The notes: a model not told the origin generated them from the letters alone. A stretch of DNA of 64,000 bases from Marinisporobacter sp. (GCA_025210525.1 JAOARP010000053.1:62001-126000), one strand, 5' to 3'. Positions 52,991 to 62,790 are shown, numbered from the stretch's first letter. Numbers and translations are program-made.

Positions 52991-54163
52991 TTGAATAAAA
53001 AAGTAACCTATTTAATAATGTTCATGTTTTTTATGAGTATACTAGCCAATACGGCCCATCCAGTTACACCAGAATTAGTGGTTAGCTTGAATATGTCCTC
53101 CCTTATGTATGGAGTTATGTTTGCTACCATGTCTATAGCTAATTTTACCATGTCTCCTATATGGGGAAGCTTATCGGATAAATATAAAAGTAGAAAGCTA
53201 TTTATATATTTACCGTCTATAGGATATGGTTTAGCACAAATAGGATTTGGTTTTTCCACATCTCCTATGATGATCTTATTTTTCAGAGTTTTTGGAGGTG
53301 GATTTGCTGCATCCATATTCACAAATGGTATGGCTTATATTGTAGATGAAACAGATCATACAAATAGAAGTAAAGCTATTGCCTATTATACAGCTGTAAC
53401 AGGATTTGGCGTATCCTTAGGGTATTTAGTGGGAGGCTATATTGGTGCAAATGATTATCACTATGCTTTTATTTTTCAATCATTAGGATTAATTATCCAT
53501 GCTATCTTAGTTTATTTTCTTTTACCAGAAAGCAATGTGAAGGTTAAAGATATAGAAACATCAAAGCATTTTATTTTTCAGATAAAGGATGATCTTAAAA
53601 AATATATGCCAACAGCCTTAGGAACTTTACTTTTAGCAGTATTATTGACATCATTTTCATTTATTGCTTATACGACAGGGATTAATTATTATTTAAAGAA
53701 ATATTTAAGCTTAAATCCATTACAGATAGGATACTATATGGCCTTTACAGGAATCGTAGGGATGATTGCAAATATTTATTTAACGCCAAAGGTATCTAGA
53801 AAATATGGGGATAAAAACTCTTTAAAATACGTATTGTTGATTACGGGGATTACTCTTATGATTCTTTCAATGATGAAGGATTTATTATCACCTATTTCAA
53901 TGATTGTATTTTTAATATTTATATTCTTTATTTCTATGTTTAAGCCATTGCTTCAAACGATGGTATCTAATTTAAGCAAAGATGAACATGGGAAGATCAT
54001 GGGACTTCAAAACTCGGCTAATTCTGTTGGTATGGTTGGAGGATCTTTATTTGCGGGAACGTTATTAGATATATATCCTAAAGCTCCCTTTATCATGGCA
54101 GCTATTATATTTATAGGGTCTTTCTTTATGATTTTGTTGAGTAAGAAATTAAAAACTTCATAA
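52991..54163 (+). CDS. MFS transporter
   Basis: 390 residues from TTG, 8 nt after GAGGAAG (a GTG at 52982 is inside that spacing). Twelve membrane segments are expected. The loop 2-3 motif GSLSDKYKSRK is the major-facilitator signature A. The tetracycline/multidrug-resistance-like layout suggests drug or sugar efflux, but the substrate is not determinable. It stands alone between the two-component operon and a gene fragment. Confidence 0.9.
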   Translation: MNKKVTYLIMFMFFMSILANTAHPVTPELVVSLNMSSLMYGVMFATMSIANFTMSPIWGSLSDKYKSRKLFIYLPSIGYGLAQIGFGFSTSPMMILFFRVFGGGFAASIFTNGMAYIVDETDHTNRSKAIAYYTAVTGFGVSLGYLVGGYIGANDYHYAFIFQSLGLIIHAILVYFLLPESNVKVKDIETSKHFIFQIKDDLKKYMPTALGTLLLAVLLTSFSFIAYTTGINYYLKKYLSLNPLQIGYYMAFTGIVGMIANIYLTPKVSRKYGDKNSLKYVLLITGITLMILSMMKDLLSPISMIVFLIFIFFISMFKPLLQTMVSNLSKDEHGKIMGLQNSANSVGMVGGSLFAGTLLDIYPKAPFIMAAIIFIGSFFMILLSKKLKTS

Positions 54164-54164
54164 A

Positions 54165-54350
54165 GTATTTGAAAATGATATAGATCTTAATCAAATAGTA
54201 ACTATTCAAAAATATAGCTTAGATGTGAAAGTTGTTGTGAATATAATTATTAAAGTGAGTCATGTAGTAAAGGTTAAGGAAAATGTAGAAATTATTAATG
54301 AGATATTGAAAAAAGACTTAAAAATATTTATGGGCAAGGACTTAATATAG
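54165..54350 (+). pseudogene. Gene fragment, copy A of a duplicated sequence
   Basis: 61 start-less codons opening VFENDIDLNQIVTIQKYSL and continuing into a Val/Ile-rich stretch to TAG at 54348-54350. The first 56 nt match 58911-58966 at about 50 of 56 positions, and the encoded peptide there reads LFKNDIAFNEIVTTQKYSL before a stop. The parent family is not recognised. Confidence 0.6.
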
Positions 54351-54393
54351 TAAGGAATGCTAGTGGCTTAGAGATGAGCTTTTATATAAAAAT

Positions 54394-54427
54394 AGGCAAA
54401 TGATTTAATCATTCGCCTGTTTTTTTT
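54394..54427 (+). terminator. Terminator upstream of the surface protein region
   Basis: AGGCAAATGA, loop TTTAA, TCATTCGCCT, then G and T8. Confidence 0.9.
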
Positions 54428-54751
54428 GTAATGTTTTCTATTATAAAAACTTGAAGAGAATTGTTGAGTTTTTGTTGAGTGGTGTATTGTATAATAAGGT
54501 GACATTCTCAAAAAATGAGGTGACGAATAGAATATTATTAAAAAATTAAATAAATCTATAATCAATCATAAATAAATTTTTTTATGAATATGGATGCTTA
54601 TCCTATAGGCGATGAAGAGGGAATATAATATTATATCATCTTGGAGCTTTTAATAATGCATTAAATCTAATAATAATATTTACTTGAAAGGTAGGTGGAT
54701 TTTGGACGCATTAATATAGATCATGCTTTGTAATAATATAGATTTAAATGA
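54428..54751 (+). other. Leader region of the surface protein gene
   Basis: About 325 bp, AT-rich. A TATAAT lies at 54490-54495 without a well-placed -35. No riboswitch signature was recognised; I looked specifically for cyclic-di-GMP motifs and found none convincing. Confidence 0.45.
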
Positions 54752-54765
54752 TAGGAGGAGAAGCA

Positions 54766-57700
54766 ATGTTAAAAAAGAGGAAAATGAAAGTAGTGACGTT
54801 AGTATTTATATTGATTATAAGTTTAATACTGCCAACTATAATGGGATATGCTGTTGAATCGGAAACTATTGAAATAACTCAAGATACAGCTACTTTAAAG
54901 CAAATACAATCATCAATCTTAAATGTAACAGTGAAAAATGACGGAAGTTATGGTGCTGTACTAAGAAATCCTGAAAATCCTAGTCAACCTAGAAGTATAT
55001 TTTATAGTATCTATAATATAGGGAAGACGAGGTCTGGTACCATACAATTAAAGGGTGATTATGAAGCTTCTTTTGAAAGTTTACCCCTAAAAGATTTTAG
55101 TATGGAAGGTAAAATCATAAAAGTAACAAAAGAAAAGTCAGGAATAGCTCGATATACCTTACGAACATCTATTGTAAATGCCACTCCAGAGGGTTCAGAT
55201 ATGAAGCTTGAAATGACAATGGAAAACCTAAAAGCTACTCCTCAAAATATGGGACTATATCTTCATTGGGATACTAAGGTGAACGGACAGGATAGTTCTC
55301 CATTTATAGGTATTGAGAATGGTTGGGTAAATTTTTATGATGGCATTTTGGTAACTGCATTTTTTAAAGATACGCCTCATGTAACCAATGCAGATGCCAT
55401 AAGCTTTGGTCCTGGTAGGATAAGACCTAGAATGACTTGGGAAGAGCATGCAAATGTTATAGGGCAAAAGACATCTAATGGAGATGGTTATGCAAATGCA
55501 TGGTATGATCCTATTGCAGTAGGAGCAGGTGAGTCAAGAACTGTTTCTTTTATCATAGGAGGTGCTAATGATCAAGGGGCTATAATTAGTGAAGACAATA
55601 TGAGTAGTATTGCTTCAAAAAATTATTCTCCAGGAGAAAGCATCTCTCTGACAGGGAAGGTAGAAGATCCAGATGCTATTGGAAATATTGTGGATGTAAT
55701 GTGTTCTCTAGGGAATAATAATCCTGTAAAATTAGGAACTTTAGATACTGCATCAGGGGCTAAGACTTATGATTACAACTATACATTACCAAGTGATTTA
55801 GCACCTGGTTTATATCCTCTTAAGCTTTGGGTAAGGGATCATCTTTTTGCTGAATCTAATGTGGTTAGTGCAAATATTAATATCCCTGCTAATCAAAACC
55901 CATCTATATCTATCAATAATCCATCAGAAGATCATTATTACAACTCAGGAAAAATAACCATCTCTGGAAATGCTAGTGATGCAGATGATGATGATATGAT
56001 TATATCTGCTAGTATTGATGGAAATACGGTAACAGATATTGTATATGGTGGAGATGGAAACTGGACGTTAGAGTGGGATATAGATGCTTTAGATATTTCA
56101 GATGCTACATATACAGATATTTTAGTTAGTGCAGATGATGGGAATTCCGGAACAGGTACAGATACTTATATAGGTGATTTGATATTGGATACCATAAAAC
56201 CATCAGGAAATATTAGTACAGACATATCTTCTTATACGAAGGGAAAAGTAAAATTAACCCTTACAGTATCTGATGATGGAAGTGGTATAAGAAAAGTAAA
56301 GCGCCCAGATAATCAGTGGGTTGTAAGACTCTTATCAGGAGAAAGTCAATCTGATGTAGTATCTGGTGCTGTATATGAAGCGGTTTATTCACCTATAGAC
56401 CAAGTAGAATATACTGTATCACAAAATGGTGAATATGCTTTCTTTGTAGAAGATTTTGTTGGAAATCAAAATAAAATAGCATTAAATATAAGCAATATAG
56501 ACAAATCAATACCAACAGCTGACTTTACATTAAGTACAGATGACTGGACGAATGAAACCGTTACAATTCATGTATATGGAGTAGATAACGGACAAAGTGG
56601 TATAAAGAGAATCAAACGTCCAAATAACACATGGGTTAGTGGCCATGAGGCATCTTATAATGTTTCAGAAAATGGAACCTATAACTTTGTAATAGAAAAC
56701 AATGTAGGAAACCAAAATACGATAAGCACTTCTGTAACAAATATAGATAAATCTACACCAACAGCTAAATTTACACTAAGCACAGAGAACTGGACGAATG
56801 AAGAAATTACGATTCATGTAGATGGAGTAGACAACGGGCAAAGTGGTATAAAGAGAATCAAACTTCCAAATAACACATGGGTTAGTGGTCATGAGGCATC
56901 TTATAATGTTTCAGAAAATGGAACCTATAACTTTGTAGTAGAAAACAATGTAGGAAACCAAAATACGATAAGCACTTCTGTAACAAATATAGATAAATCT
57001 ATACCAACAGCTAAATTTACACTAAGCACAGAGAATTGGACGAATGAAGAAGTTACAATTCATGTAAATGGAGTAGACAACGGACAAAGTGGTATAAAGA
57101 GAATCAAACTTCCAAACAATACATGGGTTAGTGGAGATAAGGCATCTTATAATGTTTCAGAAAATGGAACCTATAAATTTGTAGTAGAAAACAATGCAGG
57201 AAACCAAAATATGGTGAGTACTTCTGTAACCAATATAGGTAAATCTACACCAGCAGCTAAATTTACGTTAAGCACAGAGAACTGGACGAATGAAGAAGTT
57301 ACAATTCATGTAAATGGAGTAGACAACGGACAAAGTGGTATAAAAAGAATCAAACTTCCAAACAATACATGGGTTAGTGGAGATAAGGCATCTTATAATG
57401 TTTCAGAAAATGGAACCTATAAGTTTGTAGTAGAAAACAATGCAGGAAACCAAAATACGGTGAGTACTTCTATAAAAAATATCGATAAAGTAGCTCCTAG
57501 TAAGCCTGTTATTGAAAGAGCACCAGATGTAAATGATTATAGAGGCGTCTATGTGATTAAAATAACAGATGGCGAAGACAAATCTTCCGGGGTAAAAGAA
57601 ACACAATACCGATTAAGTGGAGCAACTGAAAAGACTTGGACAAAATATGAAAATCCAATAGAAATCACTGTTATAGGAAAAACAACTATTGAAGCAAAAA

Positions 57701-58788
57701 CAATCGACCAAGTAGGAAATGAGAGTCAAATAGTTACAATAGATGTAAATGTCATCAAAAAGAGTAGTAGTTCAGATGGTGGAAGTTCTTCTTCATTAAA
57801 AGATGTAGATGGGGATATAGAAGTAGATAAAACAAGCAAAAATCCTGCACCAACAATCAATTTAAGTGAAGATAGAGATGGAAAAGCACCTGTATCATTA
57901 AAAACAGTAAAAGAAATGAAAGAAGCAAATAAAACCATATTAGTAAAAAACAATGGTGTAAAAATAGGCTTTAAGCCAAATTCTATCGAAGCAACTGTGA
58001 TCAAAGAAGAACTAGAAAAAGAACTAGACAAAAAATTAGATTATGAAAATGTAGAAGTTATATTAGGTGCCGAGGAAGTATCAAGTTCAGAAAAAGAACA
58101 GATCATAAGAAAAGCAAACTTAGGAAAATCCACAGGTTTATTCCAAGTTGGAGGAAAAGTATTTGATCTAACAGCAAAAGTAGTAAAAGAAAAAAATGGA
58201 ACAAAGACAGAAGAAAAAATCAACCATTTTAATGAACCAGTAGAAGTAACAGTAGATTTAAAAGGATCAAATTTAACTCAAAAAGATATAGAAAAATTAA
58301 CAGCAGTAAGATACGAAAGAGATGAAAAAGGAAATGTTAAACCAATCAAATTAGGTGGAAAATATGATTCAAAAGCAAAAACATTTACATTTTATACAGA
58401 TACTTTTAGTTTATATAGTATCGTAAAGGCAGACGATATGCTAGAAATAGACTTAAAGATTGGAAAGACAGGAGCTACGGTAAATAAAGAAATAAAAGAA
58501 AATGATGTAGCACCAAAGATCATTAACAATAGAACAATGGTACCAGTAAGATTTATTGCAGAAAATATGGGAGCCCATGTTGCTTGGGATAAAGAAATTA
58601 GAAAAGTAACTATAGAGTTAGATGGGCAAACTATGAGTATGATCATCGATGAAGAAATTGAAGAATTTAATGTAGCGCCGATGATTATTGATGGAAGAAC
58701 ATTAGTACCTATAAGATATGTATCAGAAAAATTAGGAGCTTATGTAATATGGTTCCCAACAGATAAAAAAGTTCGAATTGTAAAATAA
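54766..58788 (+). CDS. Large repeat-containing surface protein with copper-amine-oxidase N-like C-terminus
   Basis: 1340 residues from ATG behind AGGAGGAG. A signal peptide (about 1-29) comes first. A 250-residue N-terminal beta-rich domain and Ig-like segments (about 275-480) follow. Then come one diverged and four near-identical 82-residue repeats (each with FTLSTENWTNEE, VDNGQSGIKRIK, TWVSG and NVSENGTY segments), a further Ig-like unit, a mixed domain (about 1000-1225), and two copper amine oxidase N-terminal-like repeats at the end (INNRTMVPVRFIAENMGA; IDGRTLVPIRYVSEKLGA). The terminal repeats are typical of clostridial cell-wall-associated proteins. No LPxTG or SLH motif. Confidence 0.88.
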   Translation: MLKKRKMKVVTLVFILIISLILPTIMGYAVESETIEITQDTATLKQIQSSILNVTVKNDGSYGAVLRNPENPSQPRSIFYSIYNIGKTRSGTIQLKGDYEASFESLPLKDFSMEGKIIKVTKEKSGIARYTLRTSIVNATPEGSDMKLEMTMENLKATPQNMGLYLHWDTKVNGQDSSPFIGIENGWVNFYDGILVTAFFKDTPHVTNADAISFGPGRIRPRMTWEEHANVIGQKTSNGDGYANAWYDPIAVGAGESRTVSFIIGGANDQGAIISEDNMSSIASKNYSPGESISLTGKVEDPDAIGNIVDVMCSLGNNNPVKLGTLDTASGAKTYDYNYTLPSDLAPGLYPLKLWVRDHLFAESNVVSANINIPANQNPSISINNPSEDHYYNSGKITISGNASDADDDDMIISASIDGNTVTDIVYGGDGNWTLEWDIDALDISDATYTDILVSADDGNSGTGTDTYIGDLILDTIKPSGNISTDISSYTKGKVKLTLTVSDDGSGIRKVKRPDNQWVVRLLSGESQSDVVSGAVYEAVYSPIDQVEYTVSQNGEYAFFVEDFVGNQNKIALNISNIDKSIPTADFTLSTDDWTNETVTIHVYGVDNGQSGIKRIKRPNNTWVSGHEASYNVSENGTYNFVIENNVGNQNTISTSVTNIDKSTPTAKFTLSTENWTNEEITIHVDGVDNGQSGIKRIKLPNNTWVSGHEASYNVSENGTYNFVVENNVGNQNTISTSVTNIDKSIPTAKFTLSTENWTNEEVTIHVNGVDNGQSGIKRIKLPNNTWVSGDKASYNVSENGTYKFVVENNAGNQNMVSTSVTNIGKSTPAAKFTLSTENWTNEEVTIHVNGVDNGQSGIKRIKLPNNTWVSGDKASYNVSENGTYKFVVENNAGNQNTVSTSIKNIDKVAPSKPVIERAPDVNDYRGVYVIKITDGEDKSSGVKETQYRLSGATEKTWTKYENPIEITVIGKTTIEAKTIDQVGNESQIVTIDVNVIKKSSSSDGGSSSSLKDVDGDIEVDKTSKNPAPTINLSEDRDGKAPVSLKTVKEMKEANKTILVKNNGVKIGFKPNSIEATVIKEELEKELDKKLDYENVEVILGAEEVSSSEKEQIIRKANLGKSTGLFQVGGKVFDLTAKVVKEKNGTKTEEKINHFNEPVEVTVDLKGSNLTQKDIEKLTAVRYERDEKGNVKPIKLGGKYDSKAKTFTFYTDTFSLYSIVKADDMLEIDLKIGKTGATVNKEIKENDVAPKIINNRTMVPVRFIAENMGAHVAWDKEIRKVTIELDGQTMSMIIDEEIEEFNVAPMIIDGRTLVPIRYVSEKLGAYVIWFPTDKKVRIVK
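56515..57498 (+). repeat. Four tandem 246-bp repeats inside the surface protein gene
   Basis: Units begin at 56515, 56761, 57007 and 57253 (ACAGCT/GCAGCTAAATTTAC), each 246 bp (82 codons) and nearly identical in DNA. Copy 4 differs from copy 3 at only a few positions, a sign of recent duplication or gene conversion. A more diverged unit precedes them. Confidence 0.93.
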
Positions 58789-58812
58789 TAGTGAATTCAA
58801 TAAAAATAAAAG

Positions 58813-58843
58813 GTGCAGTTATAAAAATTAACTGTGCTTTTTA
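58813..58843 (+). terminator. Terminator after the surface protein gene
   Basis: GTGCAGTT pairs with AACTGTGC (two G-U pairs), followed by T5. Confidence 0.7.
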
Positions 58844-58910
58844 TTATGGTAGCAATTATAGAGGCTTTAATGAATTTATGGAGCAAAAACTTGAAAACCT
58901 TATAAATTAT

Positions 58911-58970
58911 TTAAAAATGATATAGCTTTTAATGAAATCGTAACTACTCAAAAATATAGCTTATAGAATG
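58911..58970 (+). pseudogene. Gene fragment, copy B of the duplicated sequence
   Basis: Encodes LFKNDIAFNEIVTTQKYSL and then stops. It matches the start of the fragment at 54165, so homologous fragments flank the surface protein gene. Confidence 0.55.
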
Positions 58971-58993
58971 GAGTTCTAAAAGCTATATTTTTT
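58950..58993 (+). terminator. Second terminator-like hairpin
   Basis: AAAATATAGCTT pairs with AAAGCTATATTTTTT around a 17-nt loop. Confidence 0.7.
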
Positions 58994-59331
58994 ATAGATT
59001 TAAGTAGAGAAAAATATCATATATTGTAGAAATATGCGTGCGTTTGATATAATAATATAAACAATATTTTTAGCTATTCTTTATTTTCTTATAAAATCTG
59101 ATTTTATTCTACTATGAATTTCTAAAAGAAATATTCATCTAAGCATTTCTAGTATGCTTTTGTGAGGATACCAGAACAAATCTACTAAAATATCTTTAAA
59201 GACAGGAAATTCTCAAAGTTATATAAACAAGAATTTACTAAAATACATAATCTATAGAAATGTAAAATAAGTCAAGTATATACTCTACATTTTCATTATG
59301 AAAATCTATTTACTTGAACTTAAGAAAGGAA
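58994..59331. other. Intergenic region before the GGDEF-EAL gene
   Basis: About 340 bp of AT-rich DNA with several short inverted repeats (for example around AGAAATTCTC and TAGAAATG). No gene or RNA family recognised. It presumably holds the promoter for the coupled small frame and the diguanylate cyclase gene. Confidence 0.45.
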
Positions 59332-59415
59332 GTGAATAAACGTACTGTCAGCTTGCAGTATAGCATTGTAGAGATATGCTATTATGTACACAAATTTTTA
59401 AAATTTAGTGTATGA
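59332..59415 (+). CDS. Putative 27-residue peptide coupled to the GGDEF-EAL gene
   Basis: GTG start behind AAAGGAA, encoding VNKRTVSLQYSIVEICYYVH plus seven residues. Its TGA overlaps the ATG of the next gene (ATGA). The large gene has no ribosome binding site of its own, so translation of this frame probably feeds ribosomes into it. Confidence 0.5.
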   Translation: MNKRTVSLQYSIVEICYYVHKFLKFSV

Positions 59416-61253
59416 ATAAAATCTATGAGGGTTATATTAAAGTTTATAGATTTTATAAAGCTGAGAATATGCGTATACAAGAAGAATTGATTGTAGCGAA
59501 AAAAAGAATAACAGAGCTAGAAGAAGAATTTGATGCATTCAAAAAAAAAGAAAAACAATATGATTCGGTTTTAAATAATATAAAAGAAGTAATCTTTCAA
59601 ACAGATGCAAATGGCTTGTGGACTTATTTAAATAGACCATGGGAAGAGATTACGGGTTTTTCTTTAGAAGAAAGCATGGGTGTATTGTTTTTAAATTTTG
59701 TTCATCCAGAAGATAGAGCGTTAAATCAAGAAAGATTTACACCTTTAATTGAAAGGAAAAAGAATTATTGTAGACATACTATTCGATATATAACAAAGGC
59801 TGGAGGCTTTAAATGGATTGAGGTATTTGCACGATTAACCCTTGATGAAGATGATCATATTATTGGAACATCTGGAACATTGAATGATGTCACAGAAAGA
59901 ATTCTAATGGAGCAGGAGCTTATTAAACATAAAAATCATCTGGAAGAATTAGTTGAAGAAAGAACAAAAGCATTAAATGAAATCAATGAAAAATTGTCTT
60001 ATCTAGCAACCCATGATTCACTAACAAATATATTGAATAGATATTCTTTAGAAAAATCTCTCAAAGAAGCTATTAGAAAAGCAAATGATGAGTGTATGCC
60101 TAGTGTACTTTTATTTATTGATTTAGATAACTTTAAGGTGATTAATGATACATATGGACACTCTGTTGGAGATGAAGTATTGGTGAAGTTAAGTAGAGTG
60201 GTTACTACCTACTTAGAAGAGAACCATGTTGTAGCAAGACTTGGTGGAGATGAATTTGCTGTATTATTAAAAGAATCTACTATAGAAGAGGGAATAGCCA
60301 TTGCTGAAGAAATTAGAGGATGGTTAGAAGCTAATGATATAGAGCTTCCATCAGGAATTATTATTAATATTACTACTAGTATTGGCGTTGTGAAGATAGA
60401 TGGTTCATTAGATCCTCAAAAAGTATTATCTTATGCAGATACGGCATTATATTCTGCTAAAAATAACGGAAAAAATAGAGTGGAAATTATTGCATCTAGT
60501 GAAGATAAAAAAAGATTATCCGAATTAAATGTAACCGTAACGAACATAAAAAAGGCAATTAAGAAAAATAGATTTATATTGTATTATCAACCTATTGCTA
60601 AAACTGGAAAGGGCATTATTCATTATGAAGCATTAATTAGAATGCTTGATGAGGAAGGAAAGCTTATTTTTCCTAATGAATTTATTCCTATTTCAGAGAA
60701 ATTTGGATTAATGTCGCAAATTGATAAATGGGTTGTAACAAATATTTTGAAAATGTTAGAGAAGCATCCCAACATGCATATTTTTATCAATTTATCAGGA
60801 ATATCCCTTGGAGATAGAGCCTTATTAGCTTTCATAGAAGAAAGCATTAAAAACAGCCATATAGATACATCCCATTTAGGCTTTGAAATTACTGAGACCA
60901 CAGCTATAAGGGACTTAGTCCAAAGTGAAAAATGGATAAGAAAATTAAAAAGATTAGGATGTAAATTTGCATTAGATGATTTTGGTGTAGGCTTTTCTTC
61001 TTTCTCCTATTTAGGAAATCTCCCTGTAGATTATTTGAAAATAGATGGTTCATTTGTCAGAAATGTAGATAAAGATCCAACACAAAAAGCTTTAATTAAA
61101 GCTATGAATGGAGTAGCTCATGCATTAGGGAAAGAAACGATAGCTGAATTCGTTGAAAGTGAAGCTATAGTAAAAATTCTTGAAGAATTAAATGTAGATT
61201 GCTTGCAGGGATATTATATTGGAAAGCCTCAATTAATGGATGTAGAGGAGTAA
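59412..61253 (+). CDS. PAS-GGDEF-EAL cyclic-di-GMP turnover protein
   Basis: 613 residues, cytoplasmic. A coiled-coil start (about 15-48), a PAS/PAC sensor (about 50-165), a second coiled segment, a GGDEF diguanylate cyclase (intact GGDEF at 278-282) and an EAL phosphodiesterase (EAL at 406-408) are present. Further EAL-domain motifs are INLSG, EITETT, DDFGVGFSS, LKIDGSFV and LQGYYIG. Both active sites look complete. No RxxD inhibitory site lies before GGDEF. The ATG has no upstream ribosome binding site but overlaps the stop of a 27-codon frame that does. Confidence 0.94.
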   Translation: MNKIYEGYIKVYRFYKAENMRIQEELIVAKKRITELEEEFDAFKKKEKQYDSVLNNIKEVIFQTDANGLWTYLNRPWEEITGFSLEESMGVLFLNFVHPEDRALNQERFTPLIERKKNYCRHTIRYITKAGGFKWIEVFARLTLDEDDHIIGTSGTLNDVTERILMEQELIKHKNHLEELVEERTKALNEINEKLSYLATHDSLTNILNRYSLEKSLKEAIRKANDECMPSVLLFIDLDNFKVINDTYGHSVGDEVLVKLSRVVTTYLEENHVVARLGGDEFAVLLKESTIEEGIAIAEEIRGWLEANDIELPSGIIINITTSIGVVKIDGSLDPQKVLSYADTALYSAKNNGKNRVEIIASSEDKKRLSELNVTVTNIKKAIKKNRFILYYQPIAKTGKGIIHYEALIRMLDEEGKLIFPNEFIPISEKFGLMSQIDKWVVTNILKMLEKHPNMHIFINLSGISLGDRALLAFIEESIKNSHIDTSHLGFEITETTAIRDLVQSEKWIRKLKRLGCKFALDDFGVGFSSFSYLGNLPVDYLKIDGSFVRNVDKDPTQKALIKAMNGVAHALGKETIAEFVESEAIVKILEELNVDCLQGYYIGKPQLMDVEE

Positions 61254-61310
61254 ATTTTGTGTTTTTTATATGAACCATAATAAATATTTTACATTTTGAA
61301 ATAGAAAGAA

Positions 61311-61349
61311 AAATCCTTTGATTTTAATAATATTAAAATCAAAGGATTT
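61311..61349. terminator. Bidirectional terminator
   Basis: AAATCCTTTGATTTTAATA and TATTAAAATCAAAGGATTT form a nearly perfect 19-bp stem between convergent genes. Confidence 0.9.
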
Positions 61350-61357
61350 CAAACTGA

Positions 61358-61981
61358 TCAGTAAATAACGTTTATTCTTATAATATGTATAGCATTTTGT
61401 GTTTTATTAAAAATTCTAAGGGGTAGTTTCTGAGATGTTTTTTCCAGATTTATCAGCAATAAATCACCTTTTTGTAAGACAATTTCTTTTTCAGCAATTG
61501 TAATACTTACGTGATCATTGACGCAGTAAAAACCTTCTGTGGACAAGGTGAATTCATTAGCATATAGCTCATGTGAATCTATTATTTTTATGTTTTTTCC
61601 TTTTGGAAGCTCAATAGCTATAAGCTTTCCTTTACATCCTCCAGTCATCATGAGATTAAAATCTGTTACTTTTCCATAACTATGTGTAGTCCATTCTCCA
61701 CTAAAGCTATCTTGCTCAAAGGGATTTAAAGAAATAGAATGATGGTTTTCATGTTCAAGATGCATTTGCCCATCAATAATCATAATTAATCTCCAAAAAC
61801 CTGAAAGGGATGTGAATGTAGATTCAGGGGTTTCAACTTTTGCAGAACTAATCCTCCATTTAAAATTACGATCATTATAAGAAGCATCCTTTGGATAAAT
61901 AGCAAGTTGAGTAGTTGTGCCACCAGACCAGCAATTTGTCTTTTGTTCACTTTTTCTAATGATTTCAATAGAATAGGACAT
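61358..61981 (-). CDS. HutD/Ves-family protein
   Basis: 207 residues from the ATG at 61981 behind GAGGAGG (an upstream ATG at 62038 is rejected). The cupin-like HutD fold is suggested by NCWSGGTTTQLAIYP, FKWRISSAKVE and FTSLSGFWRLIMIIDG segments. HutD/Ves proteins accompany histidine utilisation or act as small regulators; no hut gene lies here. Cytoplasmic. It is convergent with the GGDEF-EAL gene. Confidence 0.87.
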   Translation of the reverse strand: MSYSIEIIRKSEQKTNCWSGGTTTQLAIYPKDASYNDRNFKWRISSAKVETPESTFTSLSGFWRLIMIIDGQMHLEHENHHSISLNPFEQDSFSGEWTTHSYGKVTDFNLMMTGGCKGKLIAIELPKGKNIKIIDSHELYANEFTLSTEGFYCVNDHVSITIAEKEIVLQKGDLLLINLEKTSQKLPLRIFNKTQNAIHIIRINVIY

Positions 61982-62225
61982 GATAAACCTCCTCTTTATT
62001 GTGTAAATATTTTTATTTGAATGAACTTGAATAATCATATTTTATAAATTAATTATAGCATGGTTACTGTGTTTTATATTGGATAAATTTAACATAAGTA
62101 TTTATTTAGTGTAATATAAAAGAATACATATCTATTCACAAAATGGATTAAAATTTATTTGTATGCTTGATTATAAAAAAACAAATCCTATAGGAATATG
62201 AAAAAATTATAAAAGGGTGAGAAAA

Positions 62226-62609
62226 ATGATCAATGTAGTTGCAGGGATTCTCATGAATGAAAAAGAAGAAATACTCATTGCCAAGCGAAAAGAAGAAAAA
62301 CATTTAGGTGGATATTGGGAGTTTCCAGGAGGAAAGATAGAAAATGGAGAAACACCAGAGGAAAGCTTAATCCGAGAGCTAAAAGAAGAGATGAATATCA
62401 CTATTAAGGTTAAAGACTATTTTGGAGAAAATATTTATAAATACGAAAGAGGAACAATAAAATTGATAGCATATTTTTGTGAAATTGTTGAAGGAAATAT
62501 CACATTAACAGATCATTCAGAATACAAATGGATAAAAAAAGAAGATTTAAAGCAATATAAATTGGCACTAGCAGATATTTATTTTGTGAAGCTTTTATGT
62601 GAGGATTAG
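62226..62609 (+). CDS. NUDIX hydrolase, MutT/8-oxo-dGTP diphosphatase type
   Basis: 127 residues from the ATG at 62226 after AGGGTGAG. The NUDIX box is intact: GKIENGETPEESLIRELKEE, followed by Met-Asn-Ile. It is short, single-domain, with WEFPGGKIE as in MutT. It probably hydrolyses oxidised nucleoside triphosphates. Monocistronic, with its own terminator. Confidence 0.9.
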   Translation: MINVVAGILMNEKEEILIAKRKEEKHLGGYWEFPGGKIENGETPEESLIRELKEEMNITIKVKDYFGENIYKYERGTIKLIAYFCEIVEGNITLTDHSEYKWIKKEDLKQYKLALADIYFVKLLCED

Positions 62610-62641
62610 AAAAAAGCACTATGGATTTTATAGTGCTTTTC
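62610..62641 (+). terminator. Terminator after the NUDIX gene
   Basis: AAAAAGCACTAT, loop GGATTTT, ATAGTGCTTTT. Confidence 0.9.
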
Positions 62642-62716
62642 AGTGGATAGGAAATTATAAGATTTAAAATTTGTGTACAAATTATGGATGGAAAATCAAA
62701 TGCTTCATCGCTTTGA

Positions 62717-62758
62717 GCAAGTTTTATTACAAAAGAAGAGTTTTGTAATGAAACTTGC
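62717..62758. repeat. Long inverted repeat between convergent genes
   Basis: GCAAGTTTTATTACAAAA and TTTTGTAATGAAACTTGC form an 18-bp stem with one mismatch (a G-U pair if read as RNA) around loop GAAGAG. There is no T-run after it, so it is not a simple terminator. It lies 33 bp from the parS-like site. Confidence 0.7.
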
Positions 62759-62790
62759 GAGATGAGTATATGCGATAGTATAATGCGAAT

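Noticed and set aside
54428..54765. Cyclic-di-GMP riboswitch upstream of the surface protein
   Set aside because: GATGCTTATCC-like words looked suggestive, but the conserved GEMM core and tetraloop blocks are absent.
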